Shown here in pieces: positions 44,844 through 53,851 of a DNA stretch of 64,000 bases (position 1 is the stretch's first letter; the number at the start of each line of letters is the position of its first letter). The notes beneath the pieces were generated by a model. The model saw only the letters and a list, made by a program, of their open reading frames with translations, searched no databases and was not told the DNA's origin. The stretch is from contig CAZDWC010000002.1 of assembly GCA_964509075.1 (NCBI GenBank), forward strand, positions 186,001-250,000. The letters run 5' to 3'. The stretch is from UBA7239 sp964509075 (GTDB taxonomy: Bacteria; Pseudomonadota; Gammaproteobacteria; Pseudomonadales; UBA7239). The position numbers and the translations under genes are program-made.

Positions 44844-45707
44844 ATGCCCTTTCTGAGTGTCCTGTTTGCCTATCTGCTGTCACGCCACACCACTGTTGGT
44901 ACCTGGCTGCACCGTGATCGCTGGCTGTATGCCCTGCTGGACAGCCAACTGCGCAGCAGCCCGTTTGCCGCTCTCGGCATCCCGCTGGGCGGGGCCATTC
45001 TCACGGCCCTGTTGTTGTGGAAGCTGCCGTTCTGGCTGGGCTTTGCTGCCGGCATTCTGGTTCTGCTGTTCAGCATTGGCCGCGAGAATTGCCGCGGCTA
45101 TGTCCTGCAAACACTGTCGCAATTGCGTGATGGCAACGCCGAATCCATATGGCTGGCACTGGAAAGCGCCGGTCTCATCAATGACAAATCCGGCAACCGG
45201 GACAGTGGCAGCGAGCTGTGGGCAGGATTGCGCAGCCGCGCTGCCTACGTTTATCTAACCGACCTGTTCGCCGTATTCTTCTGGTTCTGCCTGCTCGGCC
45301 CCGCCGGTGCCGTGCTGTTTCGCTTGTTGAGCATCAGCAATGGACGCGTACAACGACTGCTGGACAATGACAGTCCTGGCAACACTGGCACCATCAAACA
45401 CTGGCTGATGGCGATGGAATGGTTGCCTGCACGCTACATGGGCCTGTGCTTTTGTCTGGCCGGCAACTTCACCAGCGGTTTTTCCGTGTGGCGCCAACTG
45501 GCGCCGGATACCCACCTGCCGACTGCCGGCTTCCTCGGTCGCTGTGTCGATGCGGCGCTGCTGCATGACCTGGAAGTCGCCCCCACCGCAGCAGCCCCGA
45601 CAGAACTGGCGCTGGCCCTGCAACGCGCTCCGGCGCTGCACGATCTGCTCGCACGCACCGAAATGATCGGTCTGGTGGGATTGGCGCTGGCCGTACTACT
45701 TTTGTGA
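44844..45707 (+). CDS. AmpE/CobD-like inner membrane protein
   Basis: A 287-residue membrane protein with about four helices. The segments LFSIGRENCRGYVLQTL and YLTDLFAVFFWFCLLGPAGAVLFRLL match the AmpE family, named for a membrane sensor-like partner of AmpD in beta-lactamase regulation and related to CobD/CbiB. AmpD is not adjacent here. It begins a run of five genes separated by only 10-12 bases. The start is the ATG of MPFLSVLFAYLLSRH; the longer frame is less likely. Confidence 0.78.
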   Translation: MPFLSVLFAYLLSRHTTVGTWLHRDRWLYALLDSQLRSSPFAALGIPLGGAILTALLLWKLPFWLGFAAGILVLLFSIGRENCRGYVLQTLSQLRDGNAESIWLALESAGLINDKSGNRDSGSELWAGLRSRAAYVYLTDLFAVFFWFCLLGPAGAVLFRLLSISNGRVQRLLDNDSPGNTGTIKHWLMAMEWLPARYMGLCFCLAGNFTSGFSVWRQLAPDTHLPTAGFLGRCVDAALLHDLEVAPTAAAPTELALALQRAPALHDLLARTEMIGLVGLALAVLLL

Positions 45708-45719
45708 CACGCTCCATTG

Positions 45720-46640
45720 ATGATGACTGCAACCACATTCCGGCTGGGTGTTGATCTCGGCGGCACCAAGATCGAAGCGGCTGTTCTGGACGCACAGGGC
45801 ACCATTGTCTGGCGCGAACGAGTCCCCACACCCGACACCCATTACCACGATGTGCTAGCTGCCATCGCCGAACTGCTCGTGCGCGCCACGCGCGAGAACA
45901 AGCTGCCCGCAGACCTGCCCGTGGGTATCGGCACCCCCGGCTCGCGCTCGCCTGCCACAGGCTTGATGCGCAATTGCAACTCCACCCGCCTCAACGACCA
46001 GCCGCTACTGGAAGATCTGCAACAATTGCTGGCGCGCCCCGTGCGCATCGCCAACGACGCCGACTGCTTCACGCTGTCGGAGGCGGTATCCGGCGCGGCG
46101 CGCGGCGCACGCACAGTGTTCGGCGTCATTCTCGGCACTGGCACCGGCGGCGGCATTGCCATCGGGGGCCAGCTGCTCGCCGGCCCCAATGCCATCGCCG
46201 GCGAATGGGGCCACAACCCCATGCCGGGCGTGGAGGGCCGCCCCGTGCGCCGCTGCCTGTGCGGGCGCAACAACTGCGTGGAAACCTGGCTGGCCGGCCC
46301 CTCGCTGCAACGCAGTTTTGCCGACGCCTGCGGCGAAACCCTGCCGGTGCAGGCGTGGATGGAGCGCATCGCGCAAGGCGACGCGCGCGCCACTGCCGTG
46401 CTCGACGACTACAGCGCATGCCTGGCCCGCGCCCTCTCCGTGGTGATCAACATTCTCGATCCGGATGTCATCGTGCTCGGCGGCGGCGTTTCCAATATCG
46501 ACTCGCTTTACACGCGTGTGCCGCAACTGTGGCAACAGCACATTTTTTCCAATGTCTATCGCACAAAACTGGTCAAAGCCGAGCACGGCGATTCCAGCGG
46601 TGTGATTGGTGCCGCCTGGCTGTGGCCGCTGACTTCATGA
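45720..46640 (+). CDS. ROK family sugar kinase (fructokinase/N-acetylhexosamine kinase-like)
   Basis: A 306-residue ATP-dependent kinase. FRLGVDLGGTKIEAAVLD is the phosphate-1 loop, RIANDADCFTLSEA contains the catalytic Asp, and the ROK zinc motif is EWGHNPM followed by CLCGRNNCVETWLAGPSL. The protein most resembles Mak-type fructokinases, but N-acetylglucosamine or another hexose is possible. Adjacent ATGs at 45720 and 45723 are both possible starts. It is followed after 10 bases by the TMTC-like gene. Confidence 0.9.
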   Translation: MMTATTFRLGVDLGGTKIEAAVLDAQGTIVWRERVPTPDTHYHDVLAAIAELLVRATRENKLPADLPVGIGTPGSRSPATGLMRNCNSTRLNDQPLLEDLQQLLARPVRIANDADCFTLSEAVSGAARGARTVFGVILGTGTGGGIAIGGQLLAGPNAIAGEWGHNPMPGVEGRPVRRCLCGRNNCVETWLAGPSLQRSFADACGETLPVQAWMERIAQGDARATAVLDDYSACLARALSVVINILDPDVIVLGGGVSNIDSLYTRVPQLWQQHIFSNVYRTKLVKAEHGDSSGVIGAAWLWPLTS

Positions 46641-46650
46641 ATCCAGCAAC

Positions 46651-48195
46651 ATGAGCTCAACACAAAAAACATTTTCGCTCGCGTTGTTGCTGGCCTTGCT
46701 GATAACAACGGCGGTATTTGGCCGTGCGCTGCAATACGATTTCGTCAATCTCGACGATCCGACCAACCTGCAGAAAAATCCGGCGATGCAGCAACTCGGC
46801 AGCGCATGGTCAAAACCGTATCTCGATGCCTATTTGCCACTGGTATACACAGTGTGGAACGGCATACACCATCTGTCGCGCACACCGCGAACCAACAGCA
46901 GCAGCGTGGAAAGCTGGTCGCCGATTCCTGAACTGCAACCGGCTGGCTTTCATGCCGCGAATTTGCTGTTGCACGCATTCAACACTGCACTGCTGTTCAT
47001 GATCCTGCGCACGCTGTTTAGATCGGCACCCATCACACTCTGCGCAGCACTCTGCGCTGTGTTTCTGCTGCATCCGTTGCAGGTGGAAGCGGTAGCCTGG
47101 GTGACCGCGTTGAAAGATGTGCTGTCTGGCACATTTTCTCTACTGCTGATTTTTCTGTACGCGCAGAAACCGCTGTCGGATTATCGCGGCCGGCAAGACC
47201 ACCAGCGCACCGCGCTGTTGGCTATCGTGTTTCTGCTGGCCTGCCTGTCCAAATCCACACGTATTTTTTTGCCTCTGTGGCTGATGTGGCTCGGCCATTT
47301 GCACTGGCGCAAACCGCTCGCGCGCACAGCAATGGAACTGCTGCAATTGTTTGCCATCGCGCTGCTAATCGGTTTGATCGCCGCTGCCGTGCAACCCAAC
47401 CCGAAAGACATGGCCTATCAGGACATCTGGCGACGCCCGTTGGTGGCAGGTGACGCCCTGTTGTTCTACGCATACAAATTGCTGTGGCCTGCACAACTCG
47501 CTGTGGACTACGGTCGCAATCCACATTTCCTGTTTGAATCGAAACAGGCATTGTGGAGTTGGATACCGGCTGCGATGACTGCCATCGCCTGCTGGCACTG
47601 GCGGGCGCGTATCAACCCGTGGTTGCTCGCCGGGCTCGGCGGATTTGTCTTGAGTTTATTGCCGGTACTCGGCCTGAAACCTTTCGTATTCCAGACCATC
47701 TCCACCGTCAGCGATCGCTATTGTTATCTGTCCATTGCGCTGTTGCTGCTCGGATTGATTCCACTGCTCGCTGCGATAAAACAACAACGCTTTCTGCAGA
47801 CGGCTCTCGCCGTTATTGCCATCGCACTGGCTGCACGCAGCTTTCTGCAACTGCCTGTCTGGCAGAACAGTTACACACTGTGGCAACACACCCTGCAGGT
47901 GACACTCGACAGCGCCATTGCCAACAACAACCTCGCCAGTATTCATGAGCAGCTCGGACATACACAACAGGCCATTGATTACTACGAACGCTCGGCAAAA
48001 CGCTGGCCGCGCGCCGATCTGTGTAGCCGCATCGCCATTCTCTACACCGATTTGCAGCAGTGGCAACGCGCTGCGGAATGGGTGGAAAAAGGATTGGCAA
48101 TGGAACCTGACAACACCATGCTGCTGCACAATCGCCAGGCCATCAACGCGCACCTGCAACAACGCAGCTTCCGCATACAACCATCTAGCAAATAA
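46651..48195 (+). CDS. TMTC-like polytopic membrane protein with C-terminal TPR repeats
   Basis: A 514-residue protein with about ten hydrophobic helices and then two to three tetratricopeptide-like repeats (about 415-500; NNNLASIHEQLGHTQQAIDYYERSAKRWP, then ILYTDLQQWQRAAEWVEKGLAMEP). The early motif VNLDDPTNLQKNP and HPLQVEAVAWVTALKDVLSG match bacterial relatives of the TMTC O-mannosyltransferase family (GT-C fold). Protein or envelope glycosylation is therefore plausible but unproven. It sits 12 bases before the P450 gene. A second GT-C-like gene lies at 42071. Confidence 0.75.
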   Translation: MSSTQKTFSLALLLALLITTAVFGRALQYDFVNLDDPTNLQKNPAMQQLGSAWSKPYLDAYLPLVYTVWNGIHHLSRTPRTNSSSVESWSPIPELQPAGFHAANLLLHAFNTALLFMILRTLFRSAPITLCAALCAVFLLHPLQVEAVAWVTALKDVLSGTFSLLLIFLYAQKPLSDYRGRQDHQRTALLAIVFLLACLSKSTRIFLPLWLMWLGHLHWRKPLARTAMELLQLFAIALLIGLIAAAVQPNPKDMAYQDIWRRPLVAGDALLFYAYKLLWPAQLAVDYGRNPHFLFESKQALWSWIPAAMTAIACWHWRARINPWLLAGLGGFVLSLLPVLGLKPFVFQTISTVSDRYCYLSIALLLLGLIPLLAAIKQQRFLQTALAVIAIALAARSFLQLPVWQNSYTLWQHTLQVTLDSAIANNNLASIHEQLGHTQQAIDYYERSAKRWPRADLCSRIAILYTDLQQWQRAAEWVEKGLAMEPDNTMLLHNRQAINAHLQQRSFRIQPSSK

Positions 48196-48207
48196 AGGGT
48201 TCAGCAC

Positions 48208-49476
48208 ATGAAACTGGAAGACATCAACCTCTGCGATCTCACGCAATTTGAAAATGGCTGCCCGCACGCGACCTTTCAAAAACTGCGCGAGGATGCGCCG
48301 GTGTGGTATCACCCGGGCAACGAACAGGCACCGGATGGCGAAGGCTTCTGGGTGATCAGCAAACACGCCGATGCGCGCAGCATTCTGAAAAACCACAACG
48401 ATTTCTCGTCGGAAACCGGTTACGGCGCGCGCGCCGGTGGCGGCACCACACTCGCCGACATGAGCACCGACATGGCGCCCGGCCTGGTGTTGTCGATGAT
48501 GGACCCGCCCAAACACGACGAGATTCGCGGCATCGTCAGCCAAGGTTTTTATCCACGCACGCTGGAAGCACTGGAGCCGGAAATCCGCCGTCTCACCCGC
48601 AACATTCTGGCGCCGGTATTGCGCGATCTCGACAGCGGTGTGACCGAATTCGATTTTCTCAACCGTGTGGCTACCGAATTGCCGCTGCAAGTGATCTGCA
48701 CCGTAGGTGGATTGCCGGAGGCCGACTGGCATCACATGGTGGAATGGGCCGACGCGGCGATTGCTTTCGCGGCGCACGACAAGGACACCGACACCGCACC
48801 GCTGATCGCCAAGATGACCGAGATGGGCATGTATGCCTACAACCTGGTGCAACGCCTGCGCGCCGAACCGGATGGCAGTCTGATGTCGATTGTGGTCAAC
48901 GCCGAAATCGACAACGGCGGCAATCCGCGCAAACTCGACGAACTGGAAGCCATCCGCTTTTTCAATTTGCTGATCACCGGCGGTACGGAAACCACACGCA
49001 ATTCCATCGCCTACGGTTACTACGCCCTGCTGCAACACCCGGAGCAGTATCGCGCGCTGGAAGAAAATCCGGCAGAACTACTGGACGGTGCCATCGAAGA
49101 AATGTTGCGCTGGAGTTCGGCCGTGCACTTCAATCGCCGCACAGCGGCTCGCGATTGCGAGTACGCCGGCCAGCAAATCAAACGCGGTGACAAAGTGACG
49201 GTGTGGTACCCCTCCGCCAACCGCGATGCCGACGTGTTTGAAGATCCGTACACCTTCAACATCTACCGCAAGAAAAATCCACACGTCGCCTTCGGTTACG
49301 GCATCCACCACTGCCTCGGCGCCGCACTGGCACGCCTGGAAATGAAAGTACTGTTTCAGGAATTACTCGCCTGCATGAAGGGCCGCACGCCGCAACCCGC
49401 AAACGAAATTCGCTTCATCCGCAGCAATCGCCACCAGGGCGTGGCCGATATGCGCGTACGTGTGCAACCTCTTTAA
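48208..49476 (+). CDS. Cytochrome P450
   Basis: A 422-residue soluble bacterial P450. The I-helix oxygen-activation motif GGTETT is at 258-263, ExxR at E298-R301, and the heme loop FGYGIHHCLG carries the thiolate ligand C369. MDPPKHDEIRGIVSQGFYPRTLEALEPEI is typical of bacterial class I enzymes related to the CYP124/125/142 group acting on sterol or isoprenoid side chains; that subfamily placement is an impression. No ferredoxin or reductase gene is adjacent. A SnoaL-like gene follows 12 bases later. Confidence 0.93.
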   Translation: MKLEDINLCDLTQFENGCPHATFQKLREDAPVWYHPGNEQAPDGEGFWVISKHADARSILKNHNDFSSETGYGARAGGGTTLADMSTDMAPGLVLSMMDPPKHDEIRGIVSQGFYPRTLEALEPEIRRLTRNILAPVLRDLDSGVTEFDFLNRVATELPLQVICTVGGLPEADWHHMVEWADAAIAFAAHDKDTDTAPLIAKMTEMGMYAYNLVQRLRAEPDGSLMSIVVNAEIDNGGNPRKLDELEAIRFFNLLITGGTETTRNSIAYGYYALLQHPEQYRALEENPAELLDGAIEEMLRWSSAVHFNRRTAARDCEYAGQQIKRGDKVTVWYPSANRDADVFEDPYTFNIYRKKNPHVAFGYGIHHCLGAALARLEMKVLFQELLACMKGRTPQPANEIRFIRSNRHQGVADMRVRVQPL

Positions 49477-49488
49477 TCAGGGAAATTT

Positions 49489-49848
49489 ATGTCCATCACC
49501 GAAAAAGCCCGCGCCGCCGCACTCGCCTATGTCGAGTGCATCAACAGCAAAGATCTGGAACGCCTGTTGTCACTGTTTGCCGAAGACGCACGCCTGGTGC
49601 ATCCGTTTGGTCTGTTTGAAAGCAAAACCAAACTCGCCGAATTTTACGGCGGCCTGGTGATGCTGGCCGACACACAACTCACTGTTGCGCGCGTCGCCGC
49701 TGAAAACAATATTTGTAGCGCCGAAGTAATCGGCATCAGCCCGCAAGCGCCCGACAAACCGCAATACGCCATCGACCTGTTTGAACTCAATGACGACGGG
49801 CTTATTCGCGAGCTGGCGATTTATTACCGGAATTTTGATTTAAAGTAG
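49489..49848 (+). CDS. SnoaL/NTF2-like family protein (ketosteroid-isomerase-type fold)
   Basis: A 119-residue protein with the NTF2-like cone layout: helix AALAYVECINSKDLERLLSLFAEDARLVHPFG, then strands ending in YAIDLFELNDDGLIRELAIYY. Such proteins can be isomerases, cyclases or ligand binders. The ribosome-binding site AGGGAAATTT is clear. Close coupling with the P450 gene suggests they act on the same compound (inference). It ends the five-gene run and is convergent with the adenosyltransferase gene. Confidence 0.8.
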   Translation: MSITEKARAAALAYVECINSKDLERLLSLFAEDARLVHPFGLFESKTKLAEFYGGLVMLADTQLTVARVAAENNICSAEVIGISPQAPDKPQYAIDLFELNDDGLIRELAIYYRNFDLK

Positions 49849-49852
49849 ATTT

Positions 49853-50407
49853 TCACGGCTGCGGCTTGGGCTGCCACAACACTTCGTGATCCTGATTGTC
49901 GAGACGGTTGAGCACGCGCGCACAGACAAACAGCCAATCGGACAAGCGATTTACATACTGGCGCACTGGCGCGTTTACCGGGTCGCTGTCGTGCATGTGC
50001 ACCAGCAGGCGCTCGGCGCGGCGGCAGACACTGCGCGCGAGGTGGCAGTGCGCGCCGGCCGGGGTGCCACCGGGAAGAATGAAGTTTTTCAGCGGTGGCA
50101 AGTCTTCGTTGTAGCGATCCAGCACGTCTTCCAGCCACTGCACATCGGTATCATCAATAAACGCATAACCCGGCATGCACAGCTCACCGCCGAGATCGAA
50201 CAGGCGGTGCTGGATGGTGGCGAATACAGCGCGCAGATCGGCAGGCATGTCGTTCGCCAACATCACGCCAATCACGCTGTTGAGTTCGTCGATAGTGCCC
50301 ATGGCTTCCACGCGCGGGCTGTCCTTGCGGGTGCGGGCGCCATCGCCGAGGCCGGTGGTGCCATCATCCCCGGTGCGTGTATAGATTTTTGACAAACGGT
50401 TGCCCAT
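49853..50407 (-). CDS. Cob(I)alamin adenosyltransferase, PduO type
   Basis: A 184-residue four-helix enzyme transferring adenosyl from ATP to cob(I)alamin. KIYTRTGDDGTTGLGDGARTRKDS is the ATP-binding N-terminus and LPGGTPAGAHCHLARSVCRRAER the cobalamin-side motif. The ATG at 50407 (MGNRLSKIYTRTGDDG) is preceded by GAGG; the longer frame is rejected. It is divergent from a CobC-like phosphatase gene, also a cobalamin-pathway family. Confidence 0.94.
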   Translation of the reverse strand: MGNRLSKIYTRTGDDGTTGLGDGARTRKDSPRVEAMGTIDELNSVIGVMLANDMPADLRAVFATIQHRLFDLGGELCMPGYAFIDDTDVQWLEDVLDRYNEDLPPLKNFILPGGTPAGAHCHLARSVCRRAERLLVHMHDSDPVNAPVRQYVNRLSDWLFVCARVLNRLDNQDHEVLWQPKPQP

Positions 50408-50538
50408 ACTCCGGCCCTCTTCAGAAACAGCGAATGCGTCACCAGCAGTGCGCGCGGCCGGCATTATACCCAGCACAGCACTCGGATTTATCAGGTTTGA
50501 TGCAATACACAGGAAAATCATGTTCGGCAATTACTCTT

Positions 50539-51159
50539 ATGTTTGGTGAATATTCGGTAACCACCATAGACCTGCTGCGCCACGGTCACTGTGAAGGCGG
50601 CGATGTCTACCGCGGCAGTATCGATGTCGCACTGAGCGAATCCGGCTGGCAGCAACTGTGCCAGCAAGCGGGCGACTTCAGTGCCTGGCAGCATATTGTC
50701 AGTTCCCCCCTGCAACGCTGTGCACGCTTTGCCGAGGAACTGGCCGGCCGGCACGGCAAGCCCTTGAAACACATGGATGCCTTCCGCGAAGTGCATTTCG
50801 GCGATTGGGAGGGACGGGAGATTGCCGAGATCTGGCGCGAACAGGGCGTACACGTGCGGCGTTTCTTTGCCGATCCAGTCAACTGTGCTCCCCCCAATGG
50901 CGAGCCCCTTCACGATTTTCGTGAACGTGTGCTTGAAGGCTGGCAGGAGCTGCTAGCTGCTCACCGCGGCGAACATGTGCTGCTGGTGGCCCATGGCGGC
51001 ACCATCCGCGTACTGCTGGCCGAGGTGCTAGCCATGCCGCTGGAACGCATCGCCAATCTGGAGGTGCCCTACGCTTCCGCCAGCCGCATTCGCATCCACC
51101 ACAGCGAACAGCAGCCGGACTTCGCCTCGCTGGTCTTCCATAACGGCACGTTTGTCTGA
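50539..51159 (+). CDS. Histidine phosphatase family protein, CobC-like (alpha-ribazole phosphatase)
   Basis: A 206-residue phosphoglycerate-mutase-fold protein. TIDLLRHGHCEGGDVYRGSID has the catalytic RHG motif; ISSPLQRC-type sequence (VSSPLQRCARFAEEL), FREVHFGDWEGREIAEI and LLVAHGGTIRVLL complete the active site. FGDWEG and the overall length resemble CobC, which dephosphorylates alpha-ribazole phosphate in lower-ligand assembly. The ATG at 50539 lacks a good ribosome-binding site; the longer frame overlaps the divergent gene. Confidence 0.82.
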   Translation: MFGEYSVTTIDLLRHGHCEGGDVYRGSIDVALSESGWQQLCQQAGDFSAWQHIVSSPLQRCARFAEELAGRHGKPLKHMDAFREVHFGDWEGREIAEIWREQGVHVRRFFADPVNCAPPNGEPLHDFRERVLEGWQELLAAHRGEHVLLVAHGGTIRVLLAEVLAMPLERIANLEVPYASASRIRIHHSEQQPDFASLVFHNGTFV

Positions 51160-51212
51160 TAGGGTTAGCCGCTCATGTATAAAAAACGCACAATTGTCGA
51201 CTGGTTCACACC

Positions 51213-51437
51213 ATGACAGCTGATCACGAGGCCAGAATCACCGAGCTGGAAAGCCGGGTAGCGTTTCAGGAAGACACCCTGAACACACTCAGCCAGCAGT
51301 TGGCGCATCAACAGTCTGTCACCGAAAAGCAACAACAACAGCTGCAGAATTTATACCGCCAGTTGCAGGACCTCAGGGATCTGTCTGGCCACGAGGGACC
51401 GTCACAGGAGATGCAGGAAAAACCGCCGCACTACTGA
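51213..51437 (+). CDS. slyX: SlyX family protein
   Basis: A 74-residue, almost wholly coiled-coil protein: ITELESRVAFQEDTLNTLSQQLAHQQ, then QQQLQNLYRQLQDL and the proline-ending C-terminus EKPPHY, all characteristic of SlyX. Its molecular role is not established. The SRPBCC gene starts 12 bases after it. Confidence 0.93.
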   Translation: MTADHEARITELESRVAFQEDTLNTLSQQLAHQQSVTEKQQQQLQNLYRQLQDLRDLSGHEGPSQEMQEKPPHY

Positions 51438-51449
51438 ACGGAGTTTTAC

Positions 51450-51971
51450 ATGTCAGCATTGACTATCAAGAAATCCATCCACATCAACGCCGACGCCGTG
51501 GCCGTATTTGACGCCATTGCCGATTTCGAGCACTACAGCCAATGGAACCCCTGGGTGATCGAGGCCCACGGCCTGTGTGCGACAGGCAGCATTGTCACCG
51601 CCGTACGCCGCTGGTTTGGCCTGCGTTTCGCCGCAAAACACGAAATCACCGAGGTGACGTTTCCTGAAAAGATGCGCTGGCGCGGCTACAGCTGGTTCAG
51701 TTCACTGGTGCAGGTGGAGCGCGAGCGCCATGTGTTCCCCGGCATCGACGGCTCCACGCTGTATACCGTCAAAGTGATCGTCAGCGGCCCCTTGGCGCGC
51801 CTGGGCTACGCCGTAGGGCATCACACCATCAGCCAGGGTATGAAAGCCGAAACCCTGGCCCTGAAACAACTCTGTGAAACCCATGCCATCGCCCACGACA
51901 AGAAACCGGTGCGCATGGCCAAAATACGCAGTGTCGACCTGAGCGGCAAACACACCGCCACGGTTATCTAG
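51450..51971 (+). CDS. SRPBCC (START-like) family protein
   Basis: A 173-residue helix-grip protein. KKSIHINADAVAVFDAIADFEHYSQWNPWV is the classic SRPBCC opening, followed by strands ending in the long C-terminal helix MKAETLALKQLCE. It probably binds a hydrophobic ligand; nothing more specific can be read. Ribosome-binding site GGAG. Its 3' end overlaps that of the convergent epimerase gene by eight bases. Confidence 0.85.
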   Translation: MSALTIKKSIHINADAVAVFDAIADFEHYSQWNPWVIEAHGLCATGSIVTAVRRWFGLRFAAKHEITEVTFPEKMRWRGYSWFSSLVQVERERHVFPGIDGSTLYTVKVIVSGPLARLGYAVGHHTISQGMKAETLALKQLCETHAIAHDKKPVRMAKIRSVDLSGKHTATVI

Positions 51972-52920
51972 GTTGGGAAAACTTCAGCATGTGCCGGCGG
52001 ATCAGGCCGCGTACAGGCCAGATCAGGTAGCGCAGCACACGCCATTGCTGTTGCAATTCCTGTTTATAGGCATCGAGACCGTATTGCTGGAACTGCAATA
52101 ATTGCTGGCTCTCCAGCGTGTCCATCCAGTCGGTGTAATACGGCTCCCGGCCAAACACCTCTGCCGACAACTCACCGATACCCATGGTGCGCGGCATGAT
52201 GTTGACGAAATCCAGCCACGAGCTCTGGCTGCTGCGACCACTGCCCAGAAACAGGATCTTGCCTTTCACCTGTGGATTGTCGAGTGCATTGGCCATGGCC
52301 AGTGCCGCATCTTTCGGGTGCAGATATTCAATGCGCGTCTGCGGATCCAGGCTGAACATATGGCGCAGCATGGCCTCCTGATCGCCCGTCTTCTGGTTGA
52401 GCGCATCCACACATGCACCAATGCGCAGGATGACCCACGGAATCGCGCTGGCGCGCAGGCGTTTTTCACAGTCGATCTTGTGGCCGGCGTAAGCGTCCCG
52501 CGCTTCGTACGGCATATCGACGCGGCACGGCGGCTGACGGTTATTGCTGAAACCGTGTACGGAAATGGATGACGGAAACACCAGCAGCGGCATCAGCGGT
52601 TGCGCGGCGATGGCATCAATCACCAACTGTGTGCCACCGACATTGATCTTCTCGGCGAGTTGCGGTTTTTGTTCCGACATTGGCGGAATCAGTGCCGCGA
52701 GATGAATCACGGCATCCTGGCCGGCAACAGCCGCATTGACGCTCGCCTTATCGGTAATATCACCCCAGCACATGCGGATACGAGTGCCAAACTTGCGCGC
52801 AAGCTTGCGATTCAATTTGGTGTCGAGATCAAAACACGTCACCGTATGATTACGTCGCAGCAATTCCTCCAGCACTCGCGTGCCGATAGTGCCGAAGGGA
52901 CCGGTCAGTAATACGTTCAT
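51964..52920 (-). CDS. NAD(P)-dependent epimerase/dehydratase (extended SDR)
   Basis: A 318-residue Rossmann-fold protein. NVLLTGPFGTIGTRVLEELL is the nucleotide-binding loop (TGxxGxxG), HLAALIPP the strand-4 motif, FPSSISVHG the catalytic Ser region and YAGHKIDCEKRL the YxxxK motif. The substrate is not evident. The ATG at 52920 begins directly at the dinucleotide-binding strand; the longer frame overlaps the divergent cmoM region. Confidence 0.88.
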   Translation of the reverse strand: MNVLLTGPFGTIGTRVLEELLRRNHTVTCFDLDTKLNRKLARKFGTRIRMCWGDITDKASVNAAVAGQDAVIHLAALIPPMSEQKPQLAEKINVGGTQLVIDAIAAQPLMPLLVFPSSISVHGFSNNRQPPCRVDMPYEARDAYAGHKIDCEKRLRASAIPWVILRIGACVDALNQKTGDQEAMLRHMFSLDPQTRIEYLHPKDAALAMANALDNPQVKGKILFLGSGRSSQSSWLDFVNIMPRTMGIGELSAEVFGREPYYTDWMDTLESQQLLQFQQYGLDAYKQELQQQWRVLRYLIWPVRGLIRRHMLKFSQPR

Positions 52921-53047
52921 GTCGTTTGCCTGTGGGTGATTTTGCTGTCGTGGAATACCGTGCTGCGCCGTTATCATAGCGGCTTGAATCCCCTTGCCAG
53001 CTACGGGTTCTACCATGGCCCGACAAAAAGATGATACCGAGACCGCG

Positions 53048-53818
53048 ATGACTGACGATGTGATCTTCGATGCGCTCGCCGAGAGATTCGAGCGCAAGAT
53101 CTATGGCTCGGAAAAAGGCGACCTGCGCCTGCACCTGCTGTGGGATGATTTGCAGGGCAACATTCCCGCGCTCGCTTCGCTGCGCGCACTGGATGCCGGC
53201 GGCGGTCTCGGCCAGATCAGCCAGCGCCTGGCTGCACTCGGTTGCGAGGTGACGCTCGCCGAACCGGCGGCTGCCATGCTGGCGCGCGCGCGTGAATTAT
53301 TTATCGAGAACCATATTGATACCTCACGCACGGCGTTTTTGCAGGCCAGCATCCAGCAACTCCCGGCCGTGCTGCCGAAGCAGCCGTTTGATCTGGTGGT
53401 CTGCCATGCCGTGCTGGAATGGCTGGCCGAACCGCTGACTACACTCGCTCCCCTGCTCGACTGGATGACGCCCGGCGGCTACCTGTCACTGGCGTTCTAC
53501 AACCGCGAATCCATCATCTGGAAGAACCTGCTCAAGGGCAATATCCACAAGGTGCGCAGCGGCAAGCTGGCGGGCGATCCCGGCAGCCTGACACCCATCA
53601 ACCCACAATCGGCGCCGGCCGTCATCGACTGGCTGCGCGAACAAGGGCTGGAAATTGTCAGCACCACCGGCATACGCTGCCTGAATGACTATCTTTACCC
53701 GGGGGTAAACATCGCCGCAGACGAACTGCTGCAACTGGAGCGCGAACTCAGCCGGCAGGAACCCTACAAATGGCTGGGCCGCTATATTCATGTCATCGCC
53801 CGCCAGCCGCTTTGCTAG
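53048..53818 (+). CDS. cmoM: tRNA 5-carboxymethoxyuridine methyltransferase CmoM
   Basis: A 256-residue SAM-dependent methyltransferase that esterifies cmo5U34 in tRNAs. FDALAERFERKIYGSEKGDLRLHLLWDDL is the CmoM (formerly SmtA) N-terminus; ALDAGGGLGQISQRLA is SAM motif I; CHAVLEWLAEP and the C-terminal segment RCLNDYLYPGV follow. The ATG at 53048 gives the family length and is preceded by GAGA; an ATG 11 codons upstream is an alternative. It begins a four-gene run ending in pepN. Confidence 0.93.
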   Translation: MTDDVIFDALAERFERKIYGSEKGDLRLHLLWDDLQGNIPALASLRALDAGGGLGQISQRLAALGCEVTLAEPAAAMLARARELFIENHIDTSRTAFLQASIQQLPAVLPKQPFDLVVCHAVLEWLAEPLTTLAPLLDWMTPGGYLSLAFYNRESIIWKNLLKGNIHKVRSGKLAGDPGSLTPINPQSAPAVIDWLREQGLEIVSTTGIRCLNDYLYPGVNIAADELLQLERELSRQEPYKWLGRYIHVIARQPLC

Positions 53819-53851
53819 AATGCGCGCCTTGCCTGCCAGCGATGAAAGCCC

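Noticed and set aside
47656..49038. A 460-codon minus-strand frame across the TMTC-like and P450 genes
   Set aside because: It spans two well-supported plus-strand genes and has no motif.
50408..50538. A cobalamin riboswitch between the adenosyltransferase and CobC-like genes
   Set aside because: The 131-base divergent gap is too short for a full element plus promoters and I saw no B12-box-like sequence.
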